From NCBI GenBank assembly GCA_902560045.1, contig CACEKJ010000002.1, forward strand, positions 26,071 to 90,070: a stretch of 64,000 nucleotides of DNA. Direction: 5' to 3'. A program made the position numbers and the translations under genes. Shown piece by piece: positions 1-10,124 of the stretch (positions are counted from its first letter, which is position 1; each line of letters begins with the position of its first letter). The notes beneath the pieces are model-generated. The model did not search any database, was not told where the DNA came from, and worked only from the letters and a program-made list of their open reading frames with translations. This DNA comes from an uncultured Bacteroidota bacterium. GTDB lineage: Bacteria > Bacteroidota > Bacteroidia > Flavobacteriales > Flavobacteriaceae.

Positions 1-521
1 GTGATTTTACCATCTGTTTGGTCCCATATTTCTGGACCTGTAGACTCATAATGAGCTCTTGGATTACTAGGATTATCGTATTGATTGACGTACCATGAAT
101 TTTTAATTTCATTTCCTAATCTTTTTGCAACAGAGTAATACGATCTTTCGTCTTCTGGCTCAACATTGGTTGGACAAACAATAACTTCAGCTCCAAAAGC
201 TTTCAAAACATTAATTTTTTCATCTGATTGCTTATCAGTAGTAACAAAAATACATTTGTAGCCTTTTGAAATTGCTGCAATAGCTAATCCCATTCCGGTA
301 TTTCCTGATGTTCCTTCAATAATAGTCCCACCAGGCTTAAGAAGACCTTTTTTTTCTGCATCAATAACCATTTTGAGACCAATTCTATCTTTTACAGAAT
401 TTCCTGGATTAAATGTTTCATATTTTGCATATACTTTACAAGGAAGATCTTTTGCTAATTTATTTATAGCAATCATTGGAGTATTTCCAATAGTTTCAAT
501 TATATTTTTATAGTACATCAT
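1..521 (-). CDS. Cysteine synthase / cystathionine beta-synthase family PLP enzyme (partial, runs off window start)
   Basis: Reverse translation reads MMYYKNIIETIGNTPMIAINKLAKDLPCKVYAKYETFNPGNSVKDRIG...EGTSGNTGMGLA; open to base 1; not in ORF track because truncated. Confidence 0.88.
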   Translation of the reverse strand, partial: MMYYKNIIETIGNTPMIAINKLAKDLPCKVYAKYETFNPGNSVKDRIGLKMVIDAEKKGLLKPGGTIIEGTSGNTGMGLAIAAISKGYKCIFVTTDKQSDEKINVLKAFGAEVIVCPTNVEPEDERSYYSVAKRLGNEIKNSWYVNQYDNPSNPRAHYESTGPEIWDQTDGKI

Positions 522-564
522 TTATGAATTGCAAATATAATCCAATGAATCAGAATTAAATCAA

Positions 565-1797
565 TTAATTAAATTTAATTGTATCCTTTGGATTAATTTT
601 TGAAACCAAGAAACTGGGTAATATTATTGCGCAAAAACAAACAAAAAGAATCAAAAGGTTCAAATATAAAAAATGAGAAAATTTAAAAAATATTGGAACT
701 GTATCTACATAATAAATTTTAGAGTCTAATGAAATTATTTTAAACTTTTGCTGAATAAAAATTAAAAACCCTCCAATAAAATTTCCAATAAGAATACCTC
801 TAAAAATTAAATACATTGAGGTATAAATAAAATATTTTCTAATAGATGAATTTTTTGCACCTAAGGCTTTTAAAATCCCAATCATATTTATTCTTTCAAG
901 TATCAGAACCAAGAGAACTGATATTATATTAATTGATGCTACTAAAGTCATAATGAAAAGTATAGCAACAATATTTTTATCAAATAATTTTATCCATTCA
1001 AAAATTGAATAATATTTTTCCTTCGAACTTACAACATCATAATCAGAGGGCGAATTTAAATACACCATGTCTGAAACCAAGTCCAAATCAGAATGATTTT
1101 TTAAATGAATTTCAATTGAACTTATTTCGTTTTTATCCCATTTATTAATTCTTTGAATATGTCTATAATCCCCAAATATGTACTTCGAATCTAATTCTTC
1201 AAAACCAGAATTATAAATACCTGAAATTTTAAATCCAGTGACTGAGGGCATATCATCTTGATTTTTTGATGATAACATTTGGAAATTATCCCCAACATTT
1301 AATCTTAACTTATCTGATAAAATTTGTGAAACAACTACATTATTTGTGACTTCATCGGCTTTTAAAATTAATTCTCCATCAGTGATAAATCTTGCTATTT
1401 CAGAGAAATTATATTCAGCTGAGATTCCTTTAAAATATCCTCCTTCAAATTCATTTGGAGTTCTAAAAATCCCAAATTTTGTAATAATTTTTTCAACTCT
1501 AGAAATTTCAGGAATATTGTCAAGCCAATTTAAAAATTCCTGATCTGGAACGATTGGATTAATTGAATTCTCATTTGATATATTCCTGAAACTACTAATA
1601 TTTATATGCCCTTCGATTGAAGAAATTTTATCTTTAATTACTTTTTGCATTCCAAGAGCAACGGCAACCGAAACCATCATAACTAGAACACTTATTGAAA
1701 TTGCAAGCACTCCAATTTTTATTATTGGTGCTGAAATACTATTTTTATATGGTTTAGCATCAATAATTTTTTTTGTCAAAAAATGTTCAAAATTCAA
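565..1797 (-). CDS. FtsX/LolC-LolE-like ABC transporter permease (lipoprotein release type)
   Basis: 410 aa, N-terminal TM plus MacB-like periplasmic region and C-terminal TM helices; TTG start. Confidence 0.8.
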   Translation of the reverse strand: MNFEHFLTKKIIDAKPYKNSISAPIIKIGVLAISISVLVMMVSVAVALGMQKVIKDKISSIEGHINISSFRNISNENSINPIVPDQEFLNWLDNIPEISRVEKIITKFGIFRTPNEFEGGYFKGISAEYNFSEIARFITDGELILKADEVTNNVVVSQILSDKLRLNVGDNFQMLSSKNQDDMPSVTGFKISGIYNSGFEELDSKYIFGDYRHIQRINKWDKNEISSIEIHLKNHSDLDLVSDMVYLNSPSDYDVVSSKEKYYSIFEWIKLFDKNIVAILFIMTLVASINIISVLLVLILERINMIGILKALGAKNSSIRKYFIYTSMYLIFRGILIGNFIGGFLIFIQQKFKIISLDSKIYYVDTVPIFFKFSHFLYLNLLILFVCFCAIILPSFLVSKINPKDTIKFN

Positions 1798-3003
1798 AAC
1801 TTAATTCTTTTATTATTAATCGTTATTGGATCCGTATATTATGTTATTGCTGATAACAAAATTAACGAACTTAAATCTAATGTTATTGTTGGGGCCAGCC
1901 AAATATCTGATTATGAAAATCTTATTAAAAATAAAAGAATTGGGGTTATTGCAAACCACACATCTGTAATTTTTAAAGAGAATGATTCATACACCCACTT
2001 AATAGACTCTTTGTTAAGCTTAGATTTTAATATAAAGAAAATATTTGCGCCAGAACATGGGTTCAGAGGGACTAAACCCAATGGAGCAAATGTAGACGAT
2101 GAGATAGACTTAAGGACAGGTTTAAAGATTATATCTCTTCATGGAAAAAATAGGAATTATGGGGAAATAGATGACAATGATGTTAGAGATATTGATGTTT
2201 TAATATTTGATATCCAGGATGTTGGAGTTAGGTTTTATACACATATTTCTGTATTACATTATGTTATGGAAACTTCTGCTAGAAATAATATTCCATTAAT
2301 TGTTCTTGACAGACCTAATCCTAACGGGCATTATGTTGATGGACCTGTTTTAAATTTAGATAATAAGAGTTTCGTTGGAATGCATGAAGTTCCCATAGTC
2401 TATGGCTTAACTATCGGAGAATACGCAAATATGATAAATCAAGAAGAGTGGTTGACCAATGGTATTAAATCTCAACTTTATGTGGTTAAACTAAAAAACT
2501 ATGACAGAAATAAGGTTTATGAACTCCCAATTAAACCATCCCCAAACTTACCTAATAAATCATCGGTAAACCTGTATCCATCTCTTTGTTTGTTTGAGGG
2601 AACAAATATTAGTGCGGGAAGAGGAACTAATATGCAATTTCAAATTTATGGGAGTCCATTTTTAAATAAAAAATTTAATGAATTTAAGTTTACCCCCAAA
2701 AAAAATTTAGGTTCAAAATATCCAAAGCATGAAAATATCTTATGTTATGGTAAAAATTTAGCCGAAACCAAAAAGCTTGAAAAGATAAATTTAAAATATG
2801 TCATTGATGCTTTTAATGAAAGTACTAAAAAGGGTGAATTTTTTAATTCTTATTTTGTCAAACTTGCTGGGGTAAAGGAGTTAAAAAAGCAAATTATTAA
2901 TGGCATTCCAGAGAATGAAATCAGAAAAAGTTGGAAAAAAGATTTAGATAAATTTAAATTAATGAGAAAGAAGTATTTAATTTATCATAACAAAAATGAC
3001 TAA
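1783..3003 (+). CDS. DUF1343 / NamZ-type exo-beta-N-acetylmuramidase
   Basis: Motifs IGVIANHTSV, FAPEHGFRG, DVLIFDIQDVGVRFYTHI, LDRPNPNG. Confidence 0.85.
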   Translation: MFKIQNLILLLLIVIGSVYYVIADNKINELKSNVIVGASQISDYENLIKNKRIGVIANHTSVIFKENDSYTHLIDSLLSLDFNIKKIFAPEHGFRGTKPNGANVDDEIDLRTGLKIISLHGKNRNYGEIDDNDVRDIDVLIFDIQDVGVRFYTHISVLHYVMETSARNNIPLIVLDRPNPNGHYVDGPVLNLDNKSFVGMHEVPIVYGLTIGEYANMINQEEWLTNGIKSQLYVVKLKNYDRNKVYELPIKPSPNLPNKSSVNLYPSLCLFEGTNISAGRGTNMQFQIYGSPFLNKKFNEFKFTPKKNLGSKYPKHENILCYGKNLAETKKLEKINLKYVIDAFNESTKKGEFFNSYFVKLAGVKELKKQIINGIPENEIRKSWKKDLDKFKLMRKKYLIYHNKND

Positions 3004-3707
3004 TGGATAATCTAATTGTAGAATATAAAAATGCAGAAATAAAATTAGAATCTGAATTGAAAATAAAGAATCTTAATTTAAAAATAAATAAAGGTGAATT
3101 TGTGTTTCTTATAGGCAAAACTGGGTCCGGCAAATCTAGCATATTAAAATCTATGTATTCTGAAAAAAAAATAATTAGCGGAGAAGCTGTTATTTCAAAA
3201 ACTAATCTTTCTTTGATCAAAAACAAAAATATTCCTGAACTAAGAAGAAAAATTGGTATTATCTTTCAAGACTTTCAATTATTAAAAGACAGAAATGTAT
3301 ACGATAATTTAGATTTTGTTTTAAAAGCAACTGGTTGGAAAAACAAGAATGAGAGAAAAGAAAAAATTGAATTATGTCTGAATAAAGTTCATATAATAGA
3401 TCATGCAAATAAATTTCCAAGCCAACTTTCAGGTGGAGAAAAACAAAAGGTTGCCATAGCAAGATCCCTTTTAAATGATCCAAAAATTGTTATAGCTGAT
3501 GAGCCTACAGGAAATTTAGACCCAAAGAGCAGTATAGAAATTATGGAGGTATTAAGGGAAATAAACGAGAATGGAAATACCATTTTAATGGCTACTCATG
3601 ATTTTAGTTTATTGAAAAAATACAATGGAAGAATTTTACGATGTAGAAATGGATTAGTAGATGAGATAGAAACAAAAGATCTTGAAATTGAAAAAATATA
3701 CTCATGA
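3003..3707 (+). CDS. ftsE: FtsE-like ABC transporter ATP-binding protein
   Basis: Walker A GKTGSGKSS, LSGGEKQKVAIARSL, Walker B IVIADEPTGNLD. Confidence 0.8.
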   Translation: MDNLIVEYKNAEIKLESELKIKNLNLKINKGEFVFLIGKTGSGKSSILKSMYSEKKIISGEAVISKTNLSLIKNKNIPELRRKIGIIFQDFQLLKDRNVYDNLDFVLKATGWKNKNERKEKIELCLNKVHIIDHANKFPSQLSGGEKQKVAIARSLLNDPKIVIADEPTGNLDPKSSIEIMEVLREINENGNTILMATHDFSLLKKYNGRILRCRNGLVDEIETKDLEIEKIYS

Positions 3708-4585
3708 TATCCATTTTAATTCCATGTTATGATTATGATGCCTATCCAATCGTAAGTAAAATTGAAAAACAGGCATTAATTTTAAATATTGATTTTGAAA
3801 TAATATGTATTGACGACGGATCATTCTCATCCAAAAACGAGCATAATCAAAAAATAAATTTACTCACTAATTGTAAATTCATTGAAACAAAGAAAAATAT
3901 CGGGAGGGTTAAGAATAGAGTTTTACTTGCTGAGAGTGCCCAATACGATTGGATAATTTTTATTGATGTTGACACTACTCCATCTGATTACTTTTTAAGG
4001 AGGTATATTGAATTAACAGACAAAAATTCGATTGTTTTTGGAGGATGTTTTTTCGATAAACCAAAGGGCAGTGAAAATAATTTTTTAAGATATGAATTTG
4101 GTAAAAACAGAGAAGCTAAAAAGTCTCTAATAAGAAATAAATCCCCATACAAATTTATGTCATCAAGAAATTTTATGGTTAAAAGAGAGCTAATTTTAAG
4201 TATTTTTTCAGAGATAACTAATTCCTCATATGGAAATGATTATATGCTTGGCTCGATATTGAAAGAGAAAAAAATAAATGTAGTTCACGTTGATAACGAA
4301 GTCTCTGTAAATGAAATTGAAGAAAATAAAATATTTATTGAAAAAACTAAAAAAGCGTTAGATAATCTCTACAAAAATTATAGAGAGAATAAAATTAAAA
4401 CTCACGATATTTCAATTTTAAGTGCATTTATTTTTCTGGAAAAATTTCTTTTAAAAAAATTATTTTTAAAGTTTTCAGCACTATTTAGAAATTCGATCAA
4501 TAATAGTTTAAATAGTCAAATACCAAGTTTATTTTTATTTGATATTTTCAGATTGGACTATTTGTGTAGCATTAAAGATTCTTAA
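3704..4585 (+). CDS. Glycosyltransferase family 2
   Basis: N-term ISILIPCYDYD, IDDGS, IFIDVDTTP (DxD-like). Confidence 0.8.
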   Translation: MISILIPCYDYDAYPIVSKIEKQALILNIDFEIICIDDGSFSSKNEHNQKINLLTNCKFIETKKNIGRVKNRVLLAESAQYDWIIFIDVDTTPSDYFLRRYIELTDKNSIVFGGCFFDKPKGSENNFLRYEFGKNREAKKSLIRNKSPYKFMSSRNFMVKRELILSIFSEITNSSYGNDYMLGSILKEKKINVVHVDNEVSVNEIEENKIFIEKTKKALDNLYKNYRENKIKTHDISILSAFIFLEKFLLKKLFLKFSALFRNSINNSLNSQIPSLFLFDIFRLDYLCSIKDS

Positions 4586-4985
4586 ATTTTTTGAATTCAT
4601 TATAATCTCTAAAATAATCTTCCTCGTCAAAATAGTCTGAGGCTAATACAGCACATACGGCTCCTGATGAAAAATTATCCATCTCCCTCCAAATACCTTT
4701 AGGGATCAATAGACCTTTGTGAGGTTTGTTGAGCATGATTTTGGTTTTGTTGGTTCCGTCATCAACCAAAACCTCGAAACTTCCACTCAATGGAATCATA
4801 AATTGAATTAGGTTTTTATGGGCATGACCTCCTCTATAGGCATCACTTGGAACATCATATAAATAATAAACTCTTTTGATATCAAAAGGAATTATATTTT
4901 TCTCAACAACTGAAAGCTTACCTCTTCCTTTGGGATCAATAATTTTAGGAATATCTATAATTTTTACATCTTTAATCGTATTCAT
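4572..4985 (-). CDS. FdtA/QdtA/WxcM-like cupin (sugar 3,4-ketoisomerase family)
   Basis: 137 aa; VYYLYDVPSDAYRGGHAHKNLIQFMIPLSGSFEV typical of FdtA-like cupins. Confidence 0.85.
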   Translation of the reverse strand: MNTIKDVKIIDIPKIIDPKGRGKLSVVEKNIIPFDIKRVYYLYDVPSDAYRGGHAHKNLIQFMIPLSGSFEVLVDDGTNKTKIMLNKPHKGLLIPKGIWREMDNFSSGAVCAVLASDYFDEEDYFRDYNEFKKFKNL

Positions 4986-5803
4986 TTTAATGATTTAAAT
5001 TTTTTAATTCCTTTGAGTCCAACCATAAACTTCGATATAATTTCATTAAAATATATCATGTTGTTTCTCTTTAACAAAAAGATATGATGTATAAGCTTTA
5101 CATAAGATACATAACCGTAAAACTTATAAAAAATTGCTGCCCTAGCAAAAATATTTTTATCAATACCAGCATCTTGGCCTGAGCTTTCTGTAGGATGAGT
5201 TAAAATAATTTTAGGACAAGATGTTATTCTTAGTTTCTTTTCAAGAATATTTCTTAAAAAAATGTATTCGTCAGCTGTTTGAAATATAGCGCCAAGTCCA
5301 AATAAAGGGTCAAATTTAATATTATTAGCAACAATCTTTTCCCTTTTAAATGCTATTAAAAATGAATTTATATAAGAAATGGATTTGTAATTATGGATAA
5401 TTAGTGAAGGATAGTCTTTGAAAAGAGAGCCATTGTCATTTTTTGCATAATAAGTAATAACATCTGAGTCATTTTGATCGAACGAATTAATAATGATTTC
5501 ATAGAAGTCTTTTTCATAAATAACATCATCGTCACATAATAAGCATATAGCACCGCTTGATTTTGAAATTGCAAAATTTCTACTGTTAGATAAGCCATTT
5601 GCCTGAATGTTGTAATATTTTATATCAAATTTTTCAGAAATAGTACTTAAATCTTTTTCAGATTCAGATTGATCAACAACTATAATGGAATAATCCATTG
5701 GGTTGCAGTTCTTAAACATTTTATCTAAAAATGACAAGTCCTTTTTCCCTTTTGTAGAAATTAAGATCTGTAAATTCTTTGATTTTTTTAATACTTGTGT
5801 CAT
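4982..5803 (-). CDS. Glycosyltransferase family 2
   Basis: IVVDQS, GLSNSRNFAISKSSGAICLLCDDDV. Confidence 0.8.
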   Translation of the reverse strand: MTQVLKKSKNLQILISTKGKKDLSFLDKMFKNCNPMDYSIIVVDQSESEKDLSTISEKFDIKYYNIQANGLSNSRNFAISKSSGAICLLCDDDVIYEKDFYEIIINSFDQNDSDVITYYAKNDNGSLFKDYPSLIIHNYKSISYINSFLIAFKREKIVANNIKFDPLFGLGAIFQTADEYIFLRNILEKKLRITSCPKIILTHPTESSGQDAGIDKNIFARAAIFYKFYGYVSYVKLIHHIFLLKRNNMIYFNEIISKFMVGLKGIKKFKSLK

Positions 5804-5839
5804 TAAAAAATTATATTTGACAGTACTGAGAACAATATA

Positions 5840-6979
5840 ATGAAAATCTTACTTATTGGAGAATATAGCAATCTTCATAATTCTTTAAAAAAAGGATTGT
5901 TAAATCTGGGTCACGAAGTTATTCTGCTTGGAAGTGGAGATGGTTTTAAAAAATATGATGTAGATATTTTAATAAAGTCAACGATTTTTGAAAACAAATA
6001 TTTAAAGATTATAGCTAAAATCATAGACAAGATTTTTAAGTTTAGTTTAAACGAATTAGAGATCTATTTTAAATCCAAAAAAATAATAATAAAATTAGCT
6101 GATTTTGATATTGTACAGCTCATAAACGAAAGGCCATTTAATACATCAGCAAATTTAGAAATTAGCCTTCTAAAACATGTTTTTAAAAATAATAAGAAGG
6201 TTTTCTTATTAGCCTGTGGTGTGGATCATAAAAGTATAAGTTATGCGAATGATAAAAAATTTAAATACTCCATACTAACCCCTTATTTTGAAAATAATTC
6301 TTTAAAAAAAGAATACCGACACATATTAAAATATCTGGATTCAGATCACAGCAAACTAAGTAATTATATTGAACAAAATATTCAAGGAATCATTTCTTCA
6401 GACTTAGATTATCATATTCCTTACGTCAATTCCAAAAAATATCTTGGAATGATACCTAATCCTATTGATATTGATACATTAAATGAAGATGGTAAATCTT
6501 TCAACCAAAAAATTGTGATACTACACGCAATTAACTCAAAGAATAAATTAAAGAAAGGGAATAAATTTTTTAAAAAGTCATTATCAATTATTGAAGGTAA
6601 GTATTCGAATAAAGTTGAAATAACAAGAACAACTGACCAGGCTTACTCAGAGCATATAAAAAATGTAAAAAATTGCGATATCCTTTTGGATCAAGTATAT
6701 GCATACGACCAGGGTTATAATGCACTAGAAGCAATGGCGATGGGTAAAGTAGTATTGACTGGTGCTGAAAAAGAATGGAGAGAACATTATAATATTGTAG
6801 AAGATTATGCCGTTATTAATGCAATGCCTGATGTTTCATATTTGGTTGAAAAATTATCTTGGTTAATTGAAAACCCAGAAAAGATAAAAATGATCTCTAA
6901 AAATGCAAGAGAATTTATTTTAAAGTATCACGACTATAATGTTATCACTAAAAAATATTTGAAGGCTTGGGAGAATTAA
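5840..6979 (+). CDS. Glycosyltransferase (GT4-like)
   Basis: Start MKILLIGEYSNLHNSLKKGL; C-terminal YDQGYNALEAMAMGKVVLTG. Confidence 0.7.
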   Translation: MKILLIGEYSNLHNSLKKGLLNLGHEVILLGSGDGFKKYDVDILIKSTIFENKYLKIIAKIIDKIFKFSLNELEIYFKSKKIIIKLADFDIVQLINERPFNTSANLEISLLKHVFKNNKKVFLLACGVDHKSISYANDKKFKYSILTPYFENNSLKKEYRHILKYLDSDHSKLSNYIEQNIQGIISSDLDYHIPYVNSKKYLGMIPNPIDIDTLNEDGKSFNQKIVILHAINSKNKLKKGNKFFKKSLSIIEGKYSNKVEITRTTDQAYSEHIKNVKNCDILLDQVYAYDQGYNALEAMAMGKVVLTGAEKEWREHYNIVEDYAVINAMPDVSYLVEKLSWLIENPEKIKMISKNAREFILKYHDYNVITKKYLKAWEN

Positions 6980-7881
6980 TTGAACATTTAAAGCCTAATT
7001 TTTTTATTCCAGGAGCGGCAAAATCTGGAACAACTACTCTGCATGATATGCTTAATACCCATCCTGAAATATCTATGTCATCTGTCAAGGAACCTGGTTA
7101 TTGGAAAAATAAAAATTTTAAGGAATTTGGAAACACTGAGATGCACAATTATCAAAATTTATTCGATAATACAAAAAAATTTAAAGGTGAATCTAGTACA
7201 GCGTACATGTACTATGATAGCTTTATAAATAATGTGAAAAATAATTACAAAGAACCTCCAAAGTTTATCTTTATTTTAAGAAATCCTATTGATAGATATT
7301 TTTCTCATGTAAACTGGTTGAAGGGTTTAGGTTTAGAAAAAAATAACCTTGATGAAATAATTAATAATGGGGCAGAATTTAATTTTGAAGAATACGACGA
7401 TTATCCGAAATATTATTATGAGTTTGGCCTATATAACAGATGGATAAATAGATTTTTAGATAATTTTGGAAAGGATAATATTAAAATAATAACCTTCGAA
7501 GAATTATTAAAAAATAAACTATCTACTTTGAACGAATGTTTTGATTTTATTGGAGTTAGTCAAATAAATGAAATTAAAGAAATTGCGTCTAATAAAACAA
7601 GAAAAATAGTTTTTCCAAGTGCATATCATTTTATCAGAAAATCTTCTTCCGGAAAAATGAAATATACCGAATATGTTAAATATTTATTGCCAAAAAAAAG
7701 CAGGTCAGATATAAAATATATTATGAAATTTATAATTGAAAAATGGTTCAAGAAAGAGTTAAAATTTAAAAAGCTAGATGACCATACTCGAGAATATTTA
7801 AGAAGTATCTATTATAAAGATGTCAACGATCTAAAATGTAGTTTAAATTATAACTTTTCTGAGTGGGAAGATTTTAATTAA
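6967..7881 (+). CDS. Sulfotransferase domain protein
   Basis: PAPS loop FFIPGAAKSGTTTLHDML, FIFILRNPIDRYFSH. Confidence 0.85.
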   Translation: MGELIEHLKPNFFIPGAAKSGTTTLHDMLNTHPEISMSSVKEPGYWKNKNFKEFGNTEMHNYQNLFDNTKKFKGESSTAYMYYDSFINNVKNNYKEPPKFIFILRNPIDRYFSHVNWLKGLGLEKNNLDEIINNGAEFNFEEYDDYPKYYYEFGLYNRWINRFLDNFGKDNIKIITFEELLKNKLSTLNECFDFIGVSQINEIKEIASNKTRKIVFPSAYHFIRKSSSGKMKYTEYVKYLLPKKSRSDIKYIMKFIIEKWFKKELKFKKLDDHTREYLRSIYYKDVNDLKCSLNYNFSEWEDFN

Positions 7882-7892
7882 TAATAAAAAAA

Positions 7893-9140
7893 ATGAATTT
7901 TATTAAAACATCGTTTTTATCAGGGTTAAGTACTGCAATAAGTCTTATTGCAAGGCTTATCTCAACGAAAATTGTAGCCGTTTATCTTGGTACAAATGGG
8001 ATGTTTCTTATGGGTCAATTAAAAGATTTTCTAAGGTTAGGTAATACAATAAGTTCATTTGGGATTGAAAATGGAATAATTAAATATACTTCAGAATTTG
8101 AAAAACAGGAAATTGAATTAAAGGGTATTGTTGGCACAAGTTTTAAAATTAACTTTTTTAGTGCTTTAATTGTTTCGGGACTAATTTTAGTTTTTAAAGA
8201 AAAAGTTTCGGATTTTCTTCAAATAAACTTCAATCAAAACTTTTATTTTTTAATCCTCATATGTTCAGTAATATCTGCGTCTATACATACATGTTTTCTG
8301 TCGATTTATAATGGATTAAAAAAAATTGAGCTTTATGTTCTAATAAATATATTTTCAAATATTTTATCAGCAATAGTGATAATTCTTCTTGTTTTAGAGA
8401 TGGAGATAATTGGTGCATTCTATGCCCTAGCATTAAATCAGATTTTATCTCTTTTAATTAATGTTATGTTTTACATCTACTATAGACCTTTTAAAATCAA
8501 GTGGATATTAGAATCTTTTATTACAGAAAATTTAAAAAAATTATCGAAATTTTCTGTTATGGCAATAGCAGGACCAACATGTTTAATTATATCTACTTTT
8601 ATTATTCGCGACCATATATATAATGAGTTTGGATCTGATTATGCCGGGTCGTGGGAAGCAATGTGGAGGATTTCGGCAATTTATTTACTCTTCTTAATAA
8701 CAACATTTAAATTTTATCTGATCCCAACTTTTTCAAAGGTTAACGATGAAAAACTTAAACAGGAAGTGTTTAAGATCTGGAAAGTTACGATTCCGATTAT
8801 AATTATAATAACAATAGGCGTATACTTAACTAAAAATATAATTATTGACATTTTACTTTCAAAAGAATTTGTTTTAATTAATGCAATAATATTTTTTCAC
8901 CTACTTGGGGATGTGATTAAAATTAATTGTTGGGTTCTAGGAAATATTATGATTTCAAAAGCAGACACAAAGAGCTTTGTTTTCTTTCAAATTGAATGGT
9001 CTGCTATATTTATAATATTAAGTTATCTGTTTATTGATATGTATGGCTTTGTTGGGGTTTCAATTTCCTATTTTATAACATACATAATTCACTTTACGCT
9101 CTTAAATCTATACTACAGAAAATTACTTTGGCTTAAATAA
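7893..9140 (+). CDS. O-antigen/polysaccharide flippase (Wzx-like)
   Basis: 415 aa polytopic membrane protein; FLSGLSTAISLIARLISTKIVAVYLGTNGMFLMGQ. Confidence 0.75.
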   Translation: MNFIKTSFLSGLSTAISLIARLISTKIVAVYLGTNGMFLMGQLKDFLRLGNTISSFGIENGIIKYTSEFEKQEIELKGIVGTSFKINFFSALIVSGLILVFKEKVSDFLQINFNQNFYFLILICSVISASIHTCFLSIYNGLKKIELYVLINIFSNILSAIVIILLVLEMEIIGAFYALALNQILSLLINVMFYIYYRPFKIKWILESFITENLKKLSKFSVMAIAGPTCLIISTFIIRDHIYNEFGSDYAGSWEAMWRISAIYLLFLITTFKFYLIPTFSKVNDEKLKQEVFKIWKVTIPIIIIITIGVYLTKNIIIDILLSKEFVLINAIIFFHLLGDVIKINCWVLGNIMISKADTKSFVFFQIEWSAIFIILSYLFIDMYGFVGVSISYFITYIIHFTLLNLYYRKLLWLK

Positions 9141-9141
9141 G

Positions 9142-10113
9142 CTAAATCATCAAATTATTTAATTTTTGAAAATCTGCAGTATTGATTTCATAAAAATTTT
9201 GACTTATTGACCTAGCGCCAAAACCCTCTTTCCAGTATAAGAGTCCACTATTTATCTTTCTTCCTTCTTTTTCATTAGATGTTCCAAAATCAAAAAATTT
9301 ATAATCAGAAAAAGTATCATTGATTAAATTATAAAATAAAAAATCTAATGAGCCCAATATATTTTTATCCTTATTAGATCCAATGTATTGGACATGAATA
9401 ACATTTTTTGTTTGAAAAATAGTTGTTCCCGCAACTAAATTATCCTTAAGATAAACATTAAATTGTCTAATGTTTTTTCCAAAATTGGATTTCAATTGTT
9501 CAATTTCATCTAATGAATGAACAGGTGAAACAGAATGTTTTTTTGATAAAGTGGGTTTTAAAATTTTATTCCAAAATTCTTTGAAATTATCTGTTTCAAC
9601 TATTTTTAAATTATTTTTCACCCCTCTTTTATAACCTTGAACTCTATCTTTTGAAATTTTGATTTTTTTATTCAATTCAATAACAGATATTATATCCTTA
9701 CGATAAATATTACTGTTGGTTATAAATGATAAATAGTCTAGTTCATTAGAAAAATTTGAATTATAAATTGAGGGTATTTCTTTAATAAATAATTTTTTAA
9801 AAGAGTTTTTATTGCAGAACTCTAATAAGCTTCTAAATATATCTAAGAAATCATTTAATTTAATGTTCTCTTTGACAACTAATCCTCCGTAAGTTAATCC
9901 TTTATGAGAATATAAGTTTTTAGCTTCTATATTAGCAGGAAACAATGCAACAAGCTCTAAATCTTTAAAAATTAAAAAGGAAGAATCTTCAAAACGAGAA
10001 GAATGATAATCCATAAAATCTCTTTTGAATAAAAAAGTAGCATTCTTGGACACATCAATAAAACTGTCCCATTGAGATTTATAATTAGATTCATAAGTTT
10101 CAATCGAAACCAT
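9142..10113 (-). CDS. FemAB/GNAT-like acyltransferase
   Basis: 323 aa; HVQYIGSNKDKN..LDFLFYNLIND..YKFFDFGTSNE. Confidence 0.65.
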   Translation of the reverse strand: MVSIETYESNYKSQWDSFIDVSKNATFLFKRDFMDYHSSRFEDSSFLIFKDLELVALFPANIEAKNLYSHKGLTYGGLVVKENIKLNDFLDIFRSLLEFCNKNSFKKLFIKEIPSIYNSNFSNELDYLSFITNSNIYRKDIISVIELNKKIKISKDRVQGYKRGVKNNLKIVETDNFKEFWNKILKPTLSKKHSVSPVHSLDEIEQLKSNFGKNIRQFNVYLKDNLVAGTTIFQTKNVIHVQYIGSNKDKNILGSLDFLFYNLINDTFSDYKFFDFGTSNEKEGRKINSGLLYWKEGFGARSISQNFYEINTADFQKLNNLMI

Positions 10114-10124
10114 TATAATAATTT

